This document shows positions 27,236 to 35,886 of a stretch of 64,000 nt of DNA, piece after piece. The stretch is taken from positions 62,001-126,000 of the forward strand of contig CAVOLM010000021.1 of the NCBI GenBank assembly GCA_963696675.1. Direction: 5' to 3'. A program made the translations under genes and the position numbers. The notes under the pieces are model-generated. The model worked only from the letters and a program-made list of their open reading frames with translations, made no database searches and had not been told where the DNA came from. The stretch's first letter is position 1; every line of letters starts with the position of its first letter. The DNA comes from DATBVX01 sp963696675 (lineage in GTDB: Bacteria; Pseudomonadota; Gammaproteobacteria; Steroidobacterales; Steroidobacteraceae).

Positions 27236-28678
27236 TCAACGGGCACCGTTCGCCCGCTTGCGCTCATTGGAGGGCGCAAGCTGCATCGCCTCGCGGTACT
27301 TAGCGACCGTGCGGCGCGCGACCGGAATGCCTTCCTGCGAAAGAAGCTCGGCGATCTTGCTGTCACTCAATGGGTTGGTGGGGTCCTCCTGGGCGATGAG
27401 CTTACGGATCTTGGCGCGGATGGCAGTGGATGAGGTTTCTGTGCCGTCATCGCCGGCCACGTGGCTTGAAAAGAAGTAACGGAATTCGTACACGCCGCGC
27501 GGCGTGTGCATGTATTTTGCCGTGGTGACACGCGAAATCGTCGATTCGTGCATTTCGACTGCTTCGGCGACATCGCGCAGGATCATCGGCTGCATGGCTT
27601 CGTCGCCCTGGTCGAAGAACGCGCTCTGTCGCTGCACGATGCAACGCGCCACCTTGAGCAGAGTGTCGTTGCGGATCTCGAGACTGCGCAGGAGCCAGCG
27701 CGCTTCCTGGAGTTGCGCGCGCAGATTGGCGTGATCGGCCGAGCGGCCGAGCATGCCGGCGTAGCTTTGATTTACGCGAATGCGCGGCAGCGTTGCCGGG
27801 TTGATCTCCACGGACCATCCGGTTTCAGTGCGACGGATGAACACGTCGGGCACGACGTATTCTGCGGTGCCGGCGTGAATCGCCGAGCCCGGACGTGGAT
27901 GACAGGAGCGCACCAGCGCCAGCGCGTTCTCGAGCTCTTCGTCGCTGACGCGCAGATGGCGCTTTAGCAGCGAATGCTGTTGAGCGGCGAGCTCATCGAG
28001 ATGGCTTTCCGCAATCCTCAAGGCCAGGTCGAGTCCAGGGATCTGCGGATCGAGCTGCTGAAGTTGCAGGGTGATGCATTCGCTGATGGAGCGCGCGCCC
28101 ACACCCGCGGGATCCAGACTCTGCACTTGGCCGAGCACGCGCTCGACCTCCGCGGTGTCACAGTCGAGTTCCGGGAGCAAGCTCTGCCGGATCTCTTCCA
28201 GGCTGTCCGTGAGGTAGCCATCGTCGTTGATGGCATCCACCACGGCACGGCCGATCGCGTGGTCACGTGGTTCGAGCCTCGCGAGCTCGAGCTGCCACGC
28301 CAGGTGCTCCTGCAGGGTTTGTGTGCGCTGATCGGAGAATTCCTGGGCGCGATCCTCGTCTCCACTCCAGGGAGTCTCGGAGGGACCGGTGGTCTGCTCC
28401 GCCCATGAATCGTCGGCGATCTCGACCTCGGCCGCCGGCTGCGTCTCGCGCACCTCCGCCGTCGGCTGGGTGTTGTCCGTCGCAGCTGCCTCGAAGGTGC
28501 CGGTCGCCGTTTCCGGCACTTCGTCCAGCGACTCGAGCATTACGTTGTTTTCGAGCGCTTCGCGGATGTGGGCCTGCAGCTCGAGTGCGGGCAGCTGCAG
28601 AAGGCGGATCGCCTGCTGGAGCTGCGGGGTCATCGTCAGTTGCTGACCCAGCCTGAGCTGCAGCGTCGGTTTGAGCAT
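27236..28678 (-). CDS. rpoN: RNA polymerase sigma-54 factor
   Basis: Sigma factor for activator-dependent promoters. 480 aa with the start MLKPTLQLRLGQQLTMTPQL at 28678 (glutamine-rich activator-interacting region I). An acidic linker follows, then the core-binding region (LEHLAWQLELARLEPRDHAI-like, HLAWQLELARL), the DNA-binding helix-turn-helix (VAEAVEMHESTISRVTTAKY) and the C-terminal RpoN box ARRTVAKYREAMQL. Lies between lptB and hpf as in most proteobacteria. An upstream extension to 28762 is not supported. Confidence 0.97.
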   Translation of the reverse strand: MLKPTLQLRLGQQLTMTPQLQQAIRLLQLPALELQAHIREALENNVMLESLDEVPETATGTFEAAATDNTQPTAEVRETQPAAEVEIADDSWAEQTTGPSETPWSGDEDRAQEFSDQRTQTLQEHLAWQLELARLEPRDHAIGRAVVDAINDDGYLTDSLEEIRQSLLPELDCDTAEVERVLGQVQSLDPAGVGARSISECITLQLQQLDPQIPGLDLALRIAESHLDELAAQQHSLLKRHLRVSDEELENALALVRSCHPRPGSAIHAGTAEYVVPDVFIRRTETGWSVEINPATLPRIRVNQSYAGMLGRSADHANLRAQLQEARWLLRSLEIRNDTLLKVARCIVQRQSAFFDQGDEAMQPMILRDVAEAVEMHESTISRVTTAKYMHTPRGVYEFRYFFSSHVAGDDGTETSSTAIRAKIRKLIAQEDPTNPLSDSKIAELLSQEGIPVARRTVAKYREAMQLAPSNERKRANGAR

Positions 28679-28709
28679 CGGGGATTGAGCCGGGTCCTTG
28701 AGGAGTAGT

Positions 28710-29435
28710 CTAGAGTTTGAAGTCCTGCCCCAAGTACACATCACGAACCTGCGGGTTGGCAAGGATCTGTTCCGGAGAACCCGCGGCGATTACCGTGCCC
28801 TGATTTACAATATATGCGCGCCCGCAAATTCCCAATGTTTCCCGCACGTTGTGATCGGTGATGAGTACGCCGATGCTGCGGCTGGTGAGATGGCGAATGA
28901 TGCGCTGAATATCGATCACCGAGAGCGGATCGACGCCCGCGAACGGCTCATCCAGCAGCATGAAGCGCGGTTCAGCTGCCAGCGCCCGAGCGATCTCCAC
29001 CCGGCGTCGCTCGCCACCGGAAAGGCTTATCCCCAGGCTCGAGCGCACGTGACCGATGTGCAACTCCTCGAGCAGCGATTCCAGGCGTTCGTTGCGTTTG
29101 GCGGAGTCCAGGTCGGAGCGAGTCTCCAGGATCGCGAGGACATTGTCCTCGACGGACAGCTTGCGAAAAACCGAGGCTTCCTGCGGCAGGTAGCCCAGGC
29201 CGAGCTGGGCGCGACGATGCATTGGCAGCGCCGTCAATTCCTTCTCATCGAGATGGATGCGACCACGCTCGCACACGATCAGGCCCACGATCATGTAGAA
29301 GGCAGTGGTTTTTCCGGCGCCATTCGGGCCGAGCAGGCCCACCACCTCTCCGCTCGTCACTTCGAGCGACAGATCCTTTACTACCTGGCGCGATTTGTAA
29401 CTCTTGGCGAGGCCGTCGACCCGCAGCGTGCTCAT
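28710..29435 (-). CDS. lptB: LPS export ABC transporter ATPase LptB
   Basis: ATPase that powers LPS extraction from the inner membrane with LptF/G/C. 241 aa. Walker A LLGPNGAGKTTAFYMIVGLI, Q-loop GYLPQEASVFRKLSVEDNVL, signature ISLSGGERRRVEIARAL, Walker B FMLLDEPFAGVDPLSV, and the H-loop ITDHNVRETLGIC. Start codon at 29435 overlaps the lptA stop, so the two are translationally coupled. It sits before rpoN in the standard order. Confidence 0.97.
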   Translation of the reverse strand: MSTLRVDGLAKSYKSRQVVKDLSLEVTSGEVVGLLGPNGAGKTTAFYMIVGLIVCERGRIHLDEKELTALPMHRRAQLGLGYLPQEASVFRKLSVEDNVLAILETRSDLDSAKRNERLESLLEELHIGHVRSSLGISLSGGERRRVEIARALAAEPRFMLLDEPFAGVDPLSVIDIQRIIRHLTSRSIGVLITDHNVRETLGICGRAYIVNQGTVIAAGSPEQILANPQVRDVYLGQDFKL

Positions 29436-30100
29436 CAGGGATGATCCGTCGTCGTCGGCTTGCGCTCGACACTGCGCGGATTGATGGTGATGCGCACGCG
29501 CTCGTCCCCCTGATCGCCGGCGTTGGCGAGCACGCGCTGGTCGCGGATGCTGTAGACCAGGGTCTGGCCCCGGATGTCGTTGTGGCCGTCGGTGAGATAG
29601 GCGTCCTGCAGCATGCGAATCGTCTGGGTGGTGAAGTCGTACTCGATCGAGCCGGCGCGCCCATGCGCTATGTCCTCACTGTTCTCAAGCTTCTGCTCGA
29701 ACTGGGCAGGCGATCCGGTAATTACGGCGCGCGCAATCTGGTTGTCCTTGAAGGTGACTGCGGCTTCATCAGAGCTCAGCGAGCCGCTCTCGACCGTGAT
29801 CTTGACGTTGTTGCGGAATACCCAGCGGCTGTTCTCGAAATTCAGACCGGTGGCGGTGGCTTCATCCGCTTCGACGCTGGTCTTGCCCTGCGTGACGCGC
29901 ACCTTGCGGAACAGGAGCGAGTTCTTCGCGTAGTCGAAGTCGGAGGATTCGGCGTCGACGTTGATTGGCAGATCCGGGCCTTTGGGACCGGCGCCGTTGC
30001 CGACGCTCGTGAACAGCAGGAGGGCGAGGAACAGCGCCGCGGCGGCAGCCCCGTGCACAGCTTCGCCGATCGGGCGGCGTTCAGCGAACAAACCTGCCAT
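29435..30100 (-). CDS. lptA: LPS transport periplasmic protein LptA
   Basis: Periplasmic OstA-fold bridge that carries LPS across the periplasm. 221 aa with a signal peptide (AAAAALFLALLLFTSVGNGA) and the beta-jellyroll repeats INVDAESSDFDYAKNSLLFR, VRVTQGKTSVEADEATATGL, SGSLSSDEAAVTFKDNQIAR and IEYDFTTQTIRMLQDAYLTD. It overlaps lptC by 20 bp and meets lptB stop-to-start. No anomaly. Confidence 0.95.
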   Translation of the reverse strand: MAGLFAERRPIGEAVHGAAAAALFLALLLFTSVGNGAGPKGPDLPINVDAESSDFDYAKNSLLFRKVRVTQGKTSVEADEATATGLNFENSRWVFRNNVKITVESGSLSSDEAAVTFKDNQIARAVITGSPAQFEQKLENSEDIAHGRAGSIEYDFTTQTIRMLQDAYLTDGHNDIRGQTLVYSIRDQRVLANAGDQGDERVRITINPRSVERKPTTTDHP

Positions 30101-30638
30101 GGACGCTCGATTCTAGCTTGAGTCGTTCGCCCTTCAAGTCAGCCGTCAGCCCCATCGTGCTGAGGCGACGCGATCCCCACTCGATGTCTACGCGCTGACG
30201 CGTGGTGGCGATGTGAGTTTCGGTGTCGACGCTGAGCCGTGAAGTGCGTATCACGGCGCTCGGCGCCTCGGGTTGTGGCTGTCCGGCGATCTTGACGTCG
30301 CCGGCCAGTTCGAGCGTGCGTGAACCTGGCGGTACGAACCCGTGTGCCGCGGTCAGCGTCCAGTCGTGCGCATCGACGGTGTGATAGACCAGCTTGAGAT
30401 CATCCATTTGCACGCTGTTGTCGGTTGGGTCTTGCTGCAGACGCTCGGCCTCCACCCGATACAGTGGCTTGCCATCGCGGCCCATTTCCACGATGCGCGC
30501 GCGTTTCATGTAGTAACCCGGTTGCGGCGGTTGTACCTGGACCGAAGGGCTTGAAACATCCTGGGCACGTCGGCCCGTCAGCAGGCTCACGATGGCTACC
30601 ACGAGCAGCGCTAGCACGATGAAAACGCGCCAGATCAT
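30081..30638 (-). CDS. lptC: LPS export protein LptC
   Basis: Bitopic inner-membrane protein linking LptBFG to LptA. 185 aa: an N-terminal membrane helix (WRVFIVLALLVVAIVSLL), then PPQPGYYMKRARIVEMGRDG and beta-strand repeats ending in IEWGSRRLSTMGLTADLKGE. The ATG at 30638 overlaps the kdsC stop (ATGA); an upstream frame to 30668 is not used. It shares the minus-strand LPS operon. Confidence 0.92.
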   Translation of the reverse strand: MIWRVFIVLALLVVAIVSLLTGRRAQDVSSPSVQVQPPQPGYYMKRARIVEMGRDGKPLYRVEAERLQQDPTDNSVQMDDLKLVYHTVDAHDWTLTAAHGFVPPGSRTLELAGDVKIAGQPQPEAPSAVIRTSRLSVDTETHIATTRQRVDIEWGSRRLSTMGLTADLKGERLKLESSVHGRFVR

Positions 30639-31150
30639 CGCGTACCTGTGCGAGCCGCGAGGAGCCAATCACAGACTTCACGGACCGCTCCGCAGCCACC
30701 GTTCAGGGACGTGACGCGATCGGCCGCCGCGCGGACTTCGGCGGGGGCGTCGGCGACCGCGACCGCAATGCCCGCTGCACGCATCAGCGCAAGGTCGGAG
30801 GTGTCGTCGACGATGCACAGGGCTTGTTCCCGCGACAGGCGCTGCTGCGCCAGCAAACGGTCGAAAGCTGCCACCTTGTCTTCGCAACCCTGCTCGAGAG
30901 ACTGAATGCCGAGTTCACGACAACGGGCGCTCACCGCTTCGGAACGTCGGCCGGAGATGACTGCGATGTTCATGCCGGTGCGCATGAGCTGTTTCAGTCC
31001 CAGGCCGTCGCGCACGTGAAAGACCTTGAGCGCTTCGCCCTGAGCGTTGAAGTACAGGCGCCCGTCGGTCATCACTCCATCGACATCGAGCACCACCAGC
31101 CGAACGCGCTCCAGCGGCGTACCCGCTCGAGCTCCGGTCGACACGATCAC
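30635..31150 (-). CDS. kdsC: 3-deoxy-D-manno-octulosonate 8-phosphate phosphatase
   Basis: HAD phosphatase making Kdo for the LPS inner core. 171 aa. HAD motif I LVVLDVDGVMTDGRLYFNAQ, motif II NIAVISGRRSEAVSARCREL, the Lys region CEDKVAAFDRLL and motif IV CIVDDTSDLALMRAAGIAVA (VDD in place of the common GDD). Coupled by ATGA overlaps to kdsD upstream and lptC downstream, so Kdo synthesis and LPS transport are co-expressed. Confidence 0.95.
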   Translation of the reverse strand: MIVSTGARAGTPLERVRLVVLDVDGVMTDGRLYFNAQGEALKVFHVRDGLGLKQLMRTGMNIAVISGRRSEAVSARCRELGIQSLEQGCEDKVAAFDRLLAQQRLSREQALCIVDDTSDLALMRAAGIAVAVADAPAEVRAAADRVTSLNGGCGAVREVCDWLLAARTGTR

Positions 31151-32160
31151 ATCACTCCGGCGCGCAACAGGTCATGCACGTTCAGCGCGCCGACCAGGAT
31201 GCCATCGGCGTCGACGACCGGCAGCGCGGTGATGCGGTGCTCTTCCATCACGTGCACGGCATCCGCGGCAAGCGACTTCGGGCCAATCGTCCTGCCGCCG
31301 CGGGTCATCACCTCGTCCATGCGGGTCGCATGCACATCGACCTGTCGATCGAAGGAACGGCGCAGATCGCCGTCGGTGAATATGCCCAGCACGCGCCGGT
31401 CCGCATCAACAATCGCAGTCATGCCGAGCCCTTTGCGCGACATTTCCACCAGCCCCTGCGCCAGGGACGTGCCGGCAGCCACCATCGGGACGTCCTTGCC
31501 GGTGCGCATGATGTCTTCGACGTGCAGCAGGAGCCTGCGACCAAGGCTTCCGCCCGGATGCGAACGCGCAAAGTCCTCCTCGGTAAAACCACGGTGCTTG
31601 AGCACCGCGACGGCGATCGCATCACCCATCGCAAGCGTTGCCGTGGTGCTCGCCGTAGGTGCGAGATTCAGCGGACAGGCTTCGGCCGGAACGCTGACGT
31701 CGAGGTTGACGGTCGCGGCGCGCGCCAGGGTTGAATCCGGGTTGCCGGTCATGGTGATGAGTGCGACTGCGAGCCGGCGAATGTGCGGCACGAGCGTGAC
31801 GATTTCGGCGGTTTCACCCGAATTGGAAATCGCCAGCATCACGTCCTGGCGCGTGATCACACCAATGTCGCCGTGACTGGCTTCCGCAGGATGCAGAAAG
31901 AAGGCGGGCGTGCCGGTACTGGAGAGAGTGGCAGCAATCTTCCCCGCGATGTGTCCCGACTTGCCCATGCCGGTGACGATCACGCGACCCTTGCAATCCA
32001 GGCACAGTCTGCAGGCGCGCGCGAACGCGGCGTCCAGTCGTGGCACGAGTGCGCTAACCGCCCGGGCTTCGGTTTGCAGTGCCTGTCGTCCGAGCTCCAA
32101 TAACGCGTCGTCCGTGAGCGGCACGGGGACGACACCGGGCGGATGAGGTTTTGCGGCCAT
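31147..32160 (-). CDS. kdsD: Arabinose-5-phosphate isomerase
   Basis: Converts ribulose 5-phosphate to arabinose 5-phosphate, the first step of Kdo synthesis. 337 aa. SIS domain: KGRVIVTGMGKSGHIAGKIA, FFLHPAEASHGDIGVITRQD, LAISNSGETAEIVTLVPHIR, then tandem CBS domains (MRTGKDVPMVAAGTSLAQGL... and VMTRGGRTIGPKSLAADAVH). ATG at 32160 fits the family N-terminus. Head of the kdsD-kdsC-lptC-lptA-lptB-rpoN-hpf-rapZ run; divergent from ibaG. Confidence 0.95.
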   Translation of the reverse strand: MAAKPHPPGVVPVPLTDDALLELGRQALQTEARAVSALVPRLDAAFARACRLCLDCKGRVIVTGMGKSGHIAGKIAATLSSTGTPAFFLHPAEASHGDIGVITRQDVMLAISNSGETAEIVTLVPHIRRLAVALITMTGNPDSTLARAATVNLDVSVPAEACPLNLAPTASTTATLAMGDAIAVAVLKHRGFTEEDFARSHPGGSLGRRLLLHVEDIMRTGKDVPMVAAGTSLAQGLVEMSRKGLGMTAIVDADRRVLGIFTDGDLRRSFDRQVDVHATRMDEVMTRGGRTIGPKSLAADAVHVMEEHRITALPVVDADGILVGALNVHDLLRAGVM

Positions 32161-32282
32161 GATGAGGAGTATCCATGATACATCGGGAAGCGCGCCCGGG
32201 CGTGCGGGTTGCCGCCGCAAGACTCGCCGCTCCGCCTAGCTTCAGGCTGCGAGCGTTTCTACACGTGGCGCGATCCACTAAT

Positions 32283-32573
32283 ATGGCCGGCACTCACGCG
32301 CCGGATACGAACCATCCGATGACCGCCGACCAAGTCGCTACCCTGATTCGAGCCGGGCTTCCGGATGCTACGGTGCGGATACTGACCGACGATGACACGC
32401 ATTTCGAGGCGCTGGTCGTCGCGCCGCAGTTCGCAGGCAAGCGTAGCATCGCGCGTCACCAACTCGTATATGCTGCGTTGGGCGCGCGCATGGGCCGTGA
32501 GATCCACGCGCTGTCGATCAAGGCATTCACGCCCGAGGAATGGGCGGCGGCCCAGGGGCGCGCAGCGCAGTGA
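32283..32573 (+). CDS. ibaG: BolA family protein IbaG
   Basis: Small BolA-like protein that binds [2Fe-2S] clusters with monothiol glutaredoxins and is linked to envelope stress. 96 aa from the ATG at 32283, or 84 from 32319. Motifs: VATLIRAGLPDATVRILTDD, THFEALVVAPQFAGKRSIAR, HQLVYAALGARMGREIHALS (class-II BolA with the conserved His) and IKAFTPEEWAA. Directly upstream of murA, as in most gammaproteobacteria. Confidence 0.92.
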   Translation: MAGTHAPDTNHPMTADQVATLIRAGLPDATVRILTDDDTHFEALVVAPQFAGKRSIARHQLVYAALGARMGREIHALSIKAFTPEEWAAAQGRAAQ

Positions 32574-32607
32574 GCGGCTCGGCCTGAAAGCGCGCAGGAG
32601 CGGCGGG

Positions 32608-33867
32608 GTGGACAAATTACAGATCGCCGGCGGCATTCCTCTGGAAGGGGAAATCCGCATTTCGGGCGCCAAGAACGCGACCCTGCCCATTCTCGCCGGC
32701 ACCTTGCTGGCGGACGACACCGTCACCATCGGCAATGTGCCGCACTTGCAGGACGTGACGACCACCATCGAGCTGCTCGGCCGCATGGGTGTCAGCGTCA
32801 CGATCGATGAGCGCATGCGCATCGAAGTCGATCCGACGACAATTCGTGAGTACTTTGCACCATACGAGCTGGTCAAGACGATGCGCGCCTCGATCCTGGT
32901 GCTCGGCCCGCTGGTGGCGCGCTTCGGTCACGCTGATGTCTCGTTGCCTGGCGGCTGTGCGATCGGCGCACGGCCGGTCAACATTCACGTCGCGGGATTG
33001 CAGGCCATGGGCGCCGACATTCACATCGAGAACGGCTACATCAAGGCGCGGGCCAAGCGGTTGAAGGGCGCGCGACTGGTGCTGGAAACGGTCACGGTGA
33101 CCGGCACGGAAAACCTGATGATGGCTGCGACGCTGGCGGACGGTGAGACCGTCATCGAAAACGCCGCGCGGGAGCCCGAGGTGGTGGATCTCGCGAATTT
33201 CCTCAACAGCATGGGTGCGAAGGTTCGCGGGGCCGGGACCGACACGATCTCGGTCGAGGGCGTGGAACGTCTCTCCGGTACCAGCTACGAGGTACTTCCC
33301 GATCGCATCGAGACCGGCACCTATCTCGTCGCCGGAGCGATCACGGGCGGTCACGTACGCCTGAAGAACACGCGCCCGGATCATCTCGATGCGGTGCTCG
33401 CCAAGCTGCGTGAGGCTGGAGCGCGCATCGACACGGGCGAGAATTGGATCGAAGTCGACATGCGCGGCCGGCGGCCGCAGGCGGTCGACGTGCGCACCGC
33501 GCCGTACCCCGCTTTCCCGACCGACATGCAGGCGCAATTCGCGGCACTCAATACGGTTGCGAGTGGTGTGAGCACGATCACCGAGACGGTGTTCGAGAAT
33601 CGCTTCATGCACATGCTCGAAATGAGGCGCATGGGCGCGGAAATCCGTCTCGAAGGCAATACCGCGATCATTCGTGGCGTGCAGAAGCTCACCGCGGCGC
33701 CGGTGATGGCGACTGACCTGCGTGCTTCAGCGAGCCTGGTGCTTGCGGGACTGGTCGCCGAGGGCACGACGCAGGTGGAGCGCATCTACCACATCGATCG
33801 TGGCTACGAGTGCATCGAGGAGAAACTCCAGCAACTTGGCGCGCGCATCAAGCGCGTCCCGAGCTAG
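32608..33867 (+). CDS. murA: UDP-N-acetylglucosamine 1-carboxyvinyltransferase
   Basis: First committed step of peptidoglycan synthesis. 419 aa from GTG at 32608, preceded by AGGAGCGGCGGG. Motifs: LQIAGGIPLEGEIRISGAKN, LPILAGTLLADDTVTI, the fosfomycin-target Cys in SLPGGCAIGARPVNIHVAGL, TENLMMAATLADGETVIENA, ARASLVLAGLVAEGTT-like (LRASASLVLAGLVAEGTTQV) and HIDRGYECIEEKLQQLGARI. The stop TAG overlaps the left end of an inverted-repeat element at 33866. Confidence 0.97.
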   Translation: MDKLQIAGGIPLEGEIRISGAKNATLPILAGTLLADDTVTIGNVPHLQDVTTTIELLGRMGVSVTIDERMRIEVDPTTIREYFAPYELVKTMRASILVLGPLVARFGHADVSLPGGCAIGARPVNIHVAGLQAMGADIHIENGYIKARAKRLKGARLVLETVTVTGTENLMMAATLADGETVIENAAREPEVVDLANFLNSMGAKVRGAGTDTISVEGVERLSGTSYEVLPDRIETGTYLVAGAITGGHVRLKNTRPDHLDAVLAKLREAGARIDTGENWIEVDMRGRRPQAVDVRTAPYPAFPTDMQAQFAALNTVASGVSTITETVFENRFMHMLEMRRMGAEIRLEGNTAIIRGVQKLTAAPVMATDLRASASLVLAGLVAEGTTQVERIYHIDRGYECIEEKLQQLGARIKRVPS

Positions 33868-35092
33868 GGTGTCGTTGATTGCACTATTTGCATAACTCAG
33901 AAACGGCACACGAGTTATGCAAATAGTTGTGCAAATCAAACCTGACACCCTAAGTGGAGGCTTACCGCGCTCGACGACCTGAGCGCGCATGTCGAAACGT
34001 TCGCCGCGCCGTAGTCCGCGGATTCTCACTGTTGCGCCCGGCGCCAGCTTGGCGACGTAGGCAAGGGCCTGCTCCGCGGACTGCATCGGCTCATCGTCGA
34101 TCCGTGTAATCAGATCGCCGGGACGCAATCCGGCGCGCAGCGGCCGGGCTGTCCACATACAGGTTGACAACCAATACGCCGCCGTCAGGGGCGCCGAGTG
34201 CGCGTGCCTGTTCGGGGGTGAGAGTCTCGGGCACGACTCCGAGCCAACCGCGGATCACGCGCCCGTTCTTGAAGATCTCCTCCATTACGCCGCGCACCAG
34301 ATTTACGGGAATCGCGAAGCCGATACCCTCGATGCCCGCGTTGCGCGCGAAGATGGCAGTGTTGATGCCGACCAGTTCGCCGGCGGTATTCACCAGCGCG
34401 CCGCCGGAGTTGCCAAGATTGATCGCGGCGTCGGTCTGGATGAAGTTCTCGAATCGCGCCACGCTCAGCTGCCCACGACCGGTGGCGCTGACGATGCCCT
34501 GAGTCACGGTCTGGCTGAGACCCACGGGATTGCCGATTGCAAGCACGACATCGCCCACGCGCAACGTGTCAGAGCGTCCGAGCGCCATGGTCGGGAGGTT
34601 CGACAGCCCGATCTGTAGCACCGCGAGATCGGTGTCCGCGTCGCGGCCCATTACCTTGGCGTCGGCTACGCGGCCGTCGGCGAGCTGCACCTTGATGGTC
34701 GACGCCGCGTCGATGACATGGTTGTTGGTGACGATGTGCCCGTCGGTATCCAGGATCACGCCTGAGCCGAGACTGCGTTCACGGCGCTGCCGATACCCCG
34801 GCCATGTGTCCCCGAATAGATCCTCCAGTTGCGGTGGCAGAGACCGCTCTGCGACCACCCGGTCGGCGTACACATTGACGACCGAGGGTGCGCTGCGGGC
34901 CACCGCATCGGCGTAGGTGCTGGCGGGCACTCCAACGGGCGCCTGTGGCTGCGGCGTGCTGACGGCCGGCTGTGGCGTCGGCTGTCGGGCCCGCAGCAAC
35001 TCGGGACGCACCATGATCACCACGAACGCCGCGGCGAGACCCACGATTACGAACCGCACTATGTAACCCAGCAGTCGGGCAATCGGCGTCAT
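33727..35092 (-). CDS. degS: Periplasmic serine protease DegS (frameshifted, end altered by repeat element)
   Basis: Membrane-anchored HtrA protease that starts the sigma-E envelope-stress cascade. Anchor helix LLGYIVRFVIVGLAAAFVVIM, then the trypsin-like domain with VTNNHVID (His), ADTDLAVLQIG (Asp) and LGNSGGALVNTAGE (Ser), and one PDZ domain (SPALRAGLRPGDLITRIDDE). An extra base at 34141 after an Ala codon splits it. After about 380 residues (DMRAQVVERGKPPL) the frame enters the repeat at 33951 and runs antisense into murA to 33727. The natural end is probably near 33952; the added 75 codons look fortuitous. Confidence 0.85.
33866..33951. repeat. 86-bp imperfect inverted repeat (MITE/REP-like) at the murA-degS junction
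   Basis: Outer arms AGGGTGTC/GACACCCT (33866-33873 and 33944-33951) and inner arms ACTATTTGCATAACT/AGTTATGCAAATAGT (33883-33897 and 33913-33927) pair perfectly. Between them, GTTGATTGC on the left matches GTTTGATTTGC on the right with small gaps. It is markedly AT-richer than its surroundings. It begins inside the murA stop codon and replaces the region where degS should end. Could serve as a bidirectional terminator, or be a mobile REP/MITE element; no second copy is in this window. Confidence 0.8.
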
Positions 35093-35283
35093 TTGCAGCT
35101 GCGCGGAGCGCGTTCTCTTGAGGCTTGTATGCGTGCTCGAGCGCGGCACGCGTCCGGGAGGAGTTGATGATTTGTGTATAATGCCGCGCTTCCCGCGGAT
35201 TCGAAACCGGTGCGGCTCTCGACGCCCGCGCCGGGCGATAAACGCGCGCTGTCGGACCAGATCACACGCACAGGGGAGACGGG

Positions 35284-35886
35284 ATGACTGAAGAGGTTGA
35301 TCCGAGCCGACGCCAGTTCCTGACTGCGGCCACGATGGCGACCGGTGCAATCGGAACTGCGTTCGCCATTGCGCCATTCATTGCTTCCTGGAAGCCAAGC
35401 GCACGTGCCAAGGCGCTGGGCGCACCCATCGAAGTCGACATCAGCAAGCTCGACGCGGGCGCGATGATGACCGTGCAGTGGCGCAAGCAGCCGGTGTGGA
35501 TCGTTCATCGCACCAAGGAAATGCTCGATCGCCTCACGGCGAATGATCCTAGTCTCAAGGATCCGAAGTCCGACGCCTCGGAGCAGCCACCATACGCACA
35601 CAATGAGCAGCGCGCCCGCAAGCCCGAGTACCTGGTGCTGCTGGGCACCTGCACACACCTGGGCTGTCTTCCGAAGCAGCGATTCGCGGTCGGCGTCGGC
35701 GAAGGCGGGCCGGATTGGCCCGGTGGCTGGTTCTGCGTCTGCCACGGCTCGCGTTTCGATATGGCGGGACGTGTGTTCCAGGGCTCGCCGGCCGCAGTCA
35801 ACCTGCGCGTGCCCCCGTACGATTTCATCAGCGACACCAGGATCCTGATAGGTGCCGACGAGGCATCCAACAAAGGAGCTGCCTGA
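35284..35886 (+). CDS. petA: Ubiquinol-cytochrome c reductase iron-sulfur subunit
   Basis: Rieske protein of the bc1 complex. 200 aa. Tat-type N-terminus (SRRQFLTAATMATGAIGTAF) forms the membrane anchor. Rieske cluster ligands in LLGTCTHLGCLPKQ and GWFCVCHGSRFDMAGRVFQG, then SPAAVNLRVPPYDF. Start preceded by CAGGGGAGACGGG. A TATAAT lies at 35177-35182 in the leader without a convincing -35. First of petABC; the stop overlaps petB (TGATG). Confidence 0.97.
   Translation: MTEEVDPSRRQFLTAATMATGAIGTAFAIAPFIASWKPSARAKALGAPIEVDISKLDAGAMMTVQWRKQPVWIVHRTKEMLDRLTANDPSLKDPKSDASEQPPYAHNEQRARKPEYLVLLGTCTHLGCLPKQRFAVGVGEGGPDWPGGWFCVCHGSRFDMAGRVFQGSPAAVNLRVPPYDFISDTRILIGADEASNKGAA

Noticed and set aside
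33727..33950. Genuine C-terminal extension of DegS antisense to murA
   Set aside because: The DegS PDZ domain is complete before the repeat; the rest is antisense to conserved murA codons and unlike any DegS tail.
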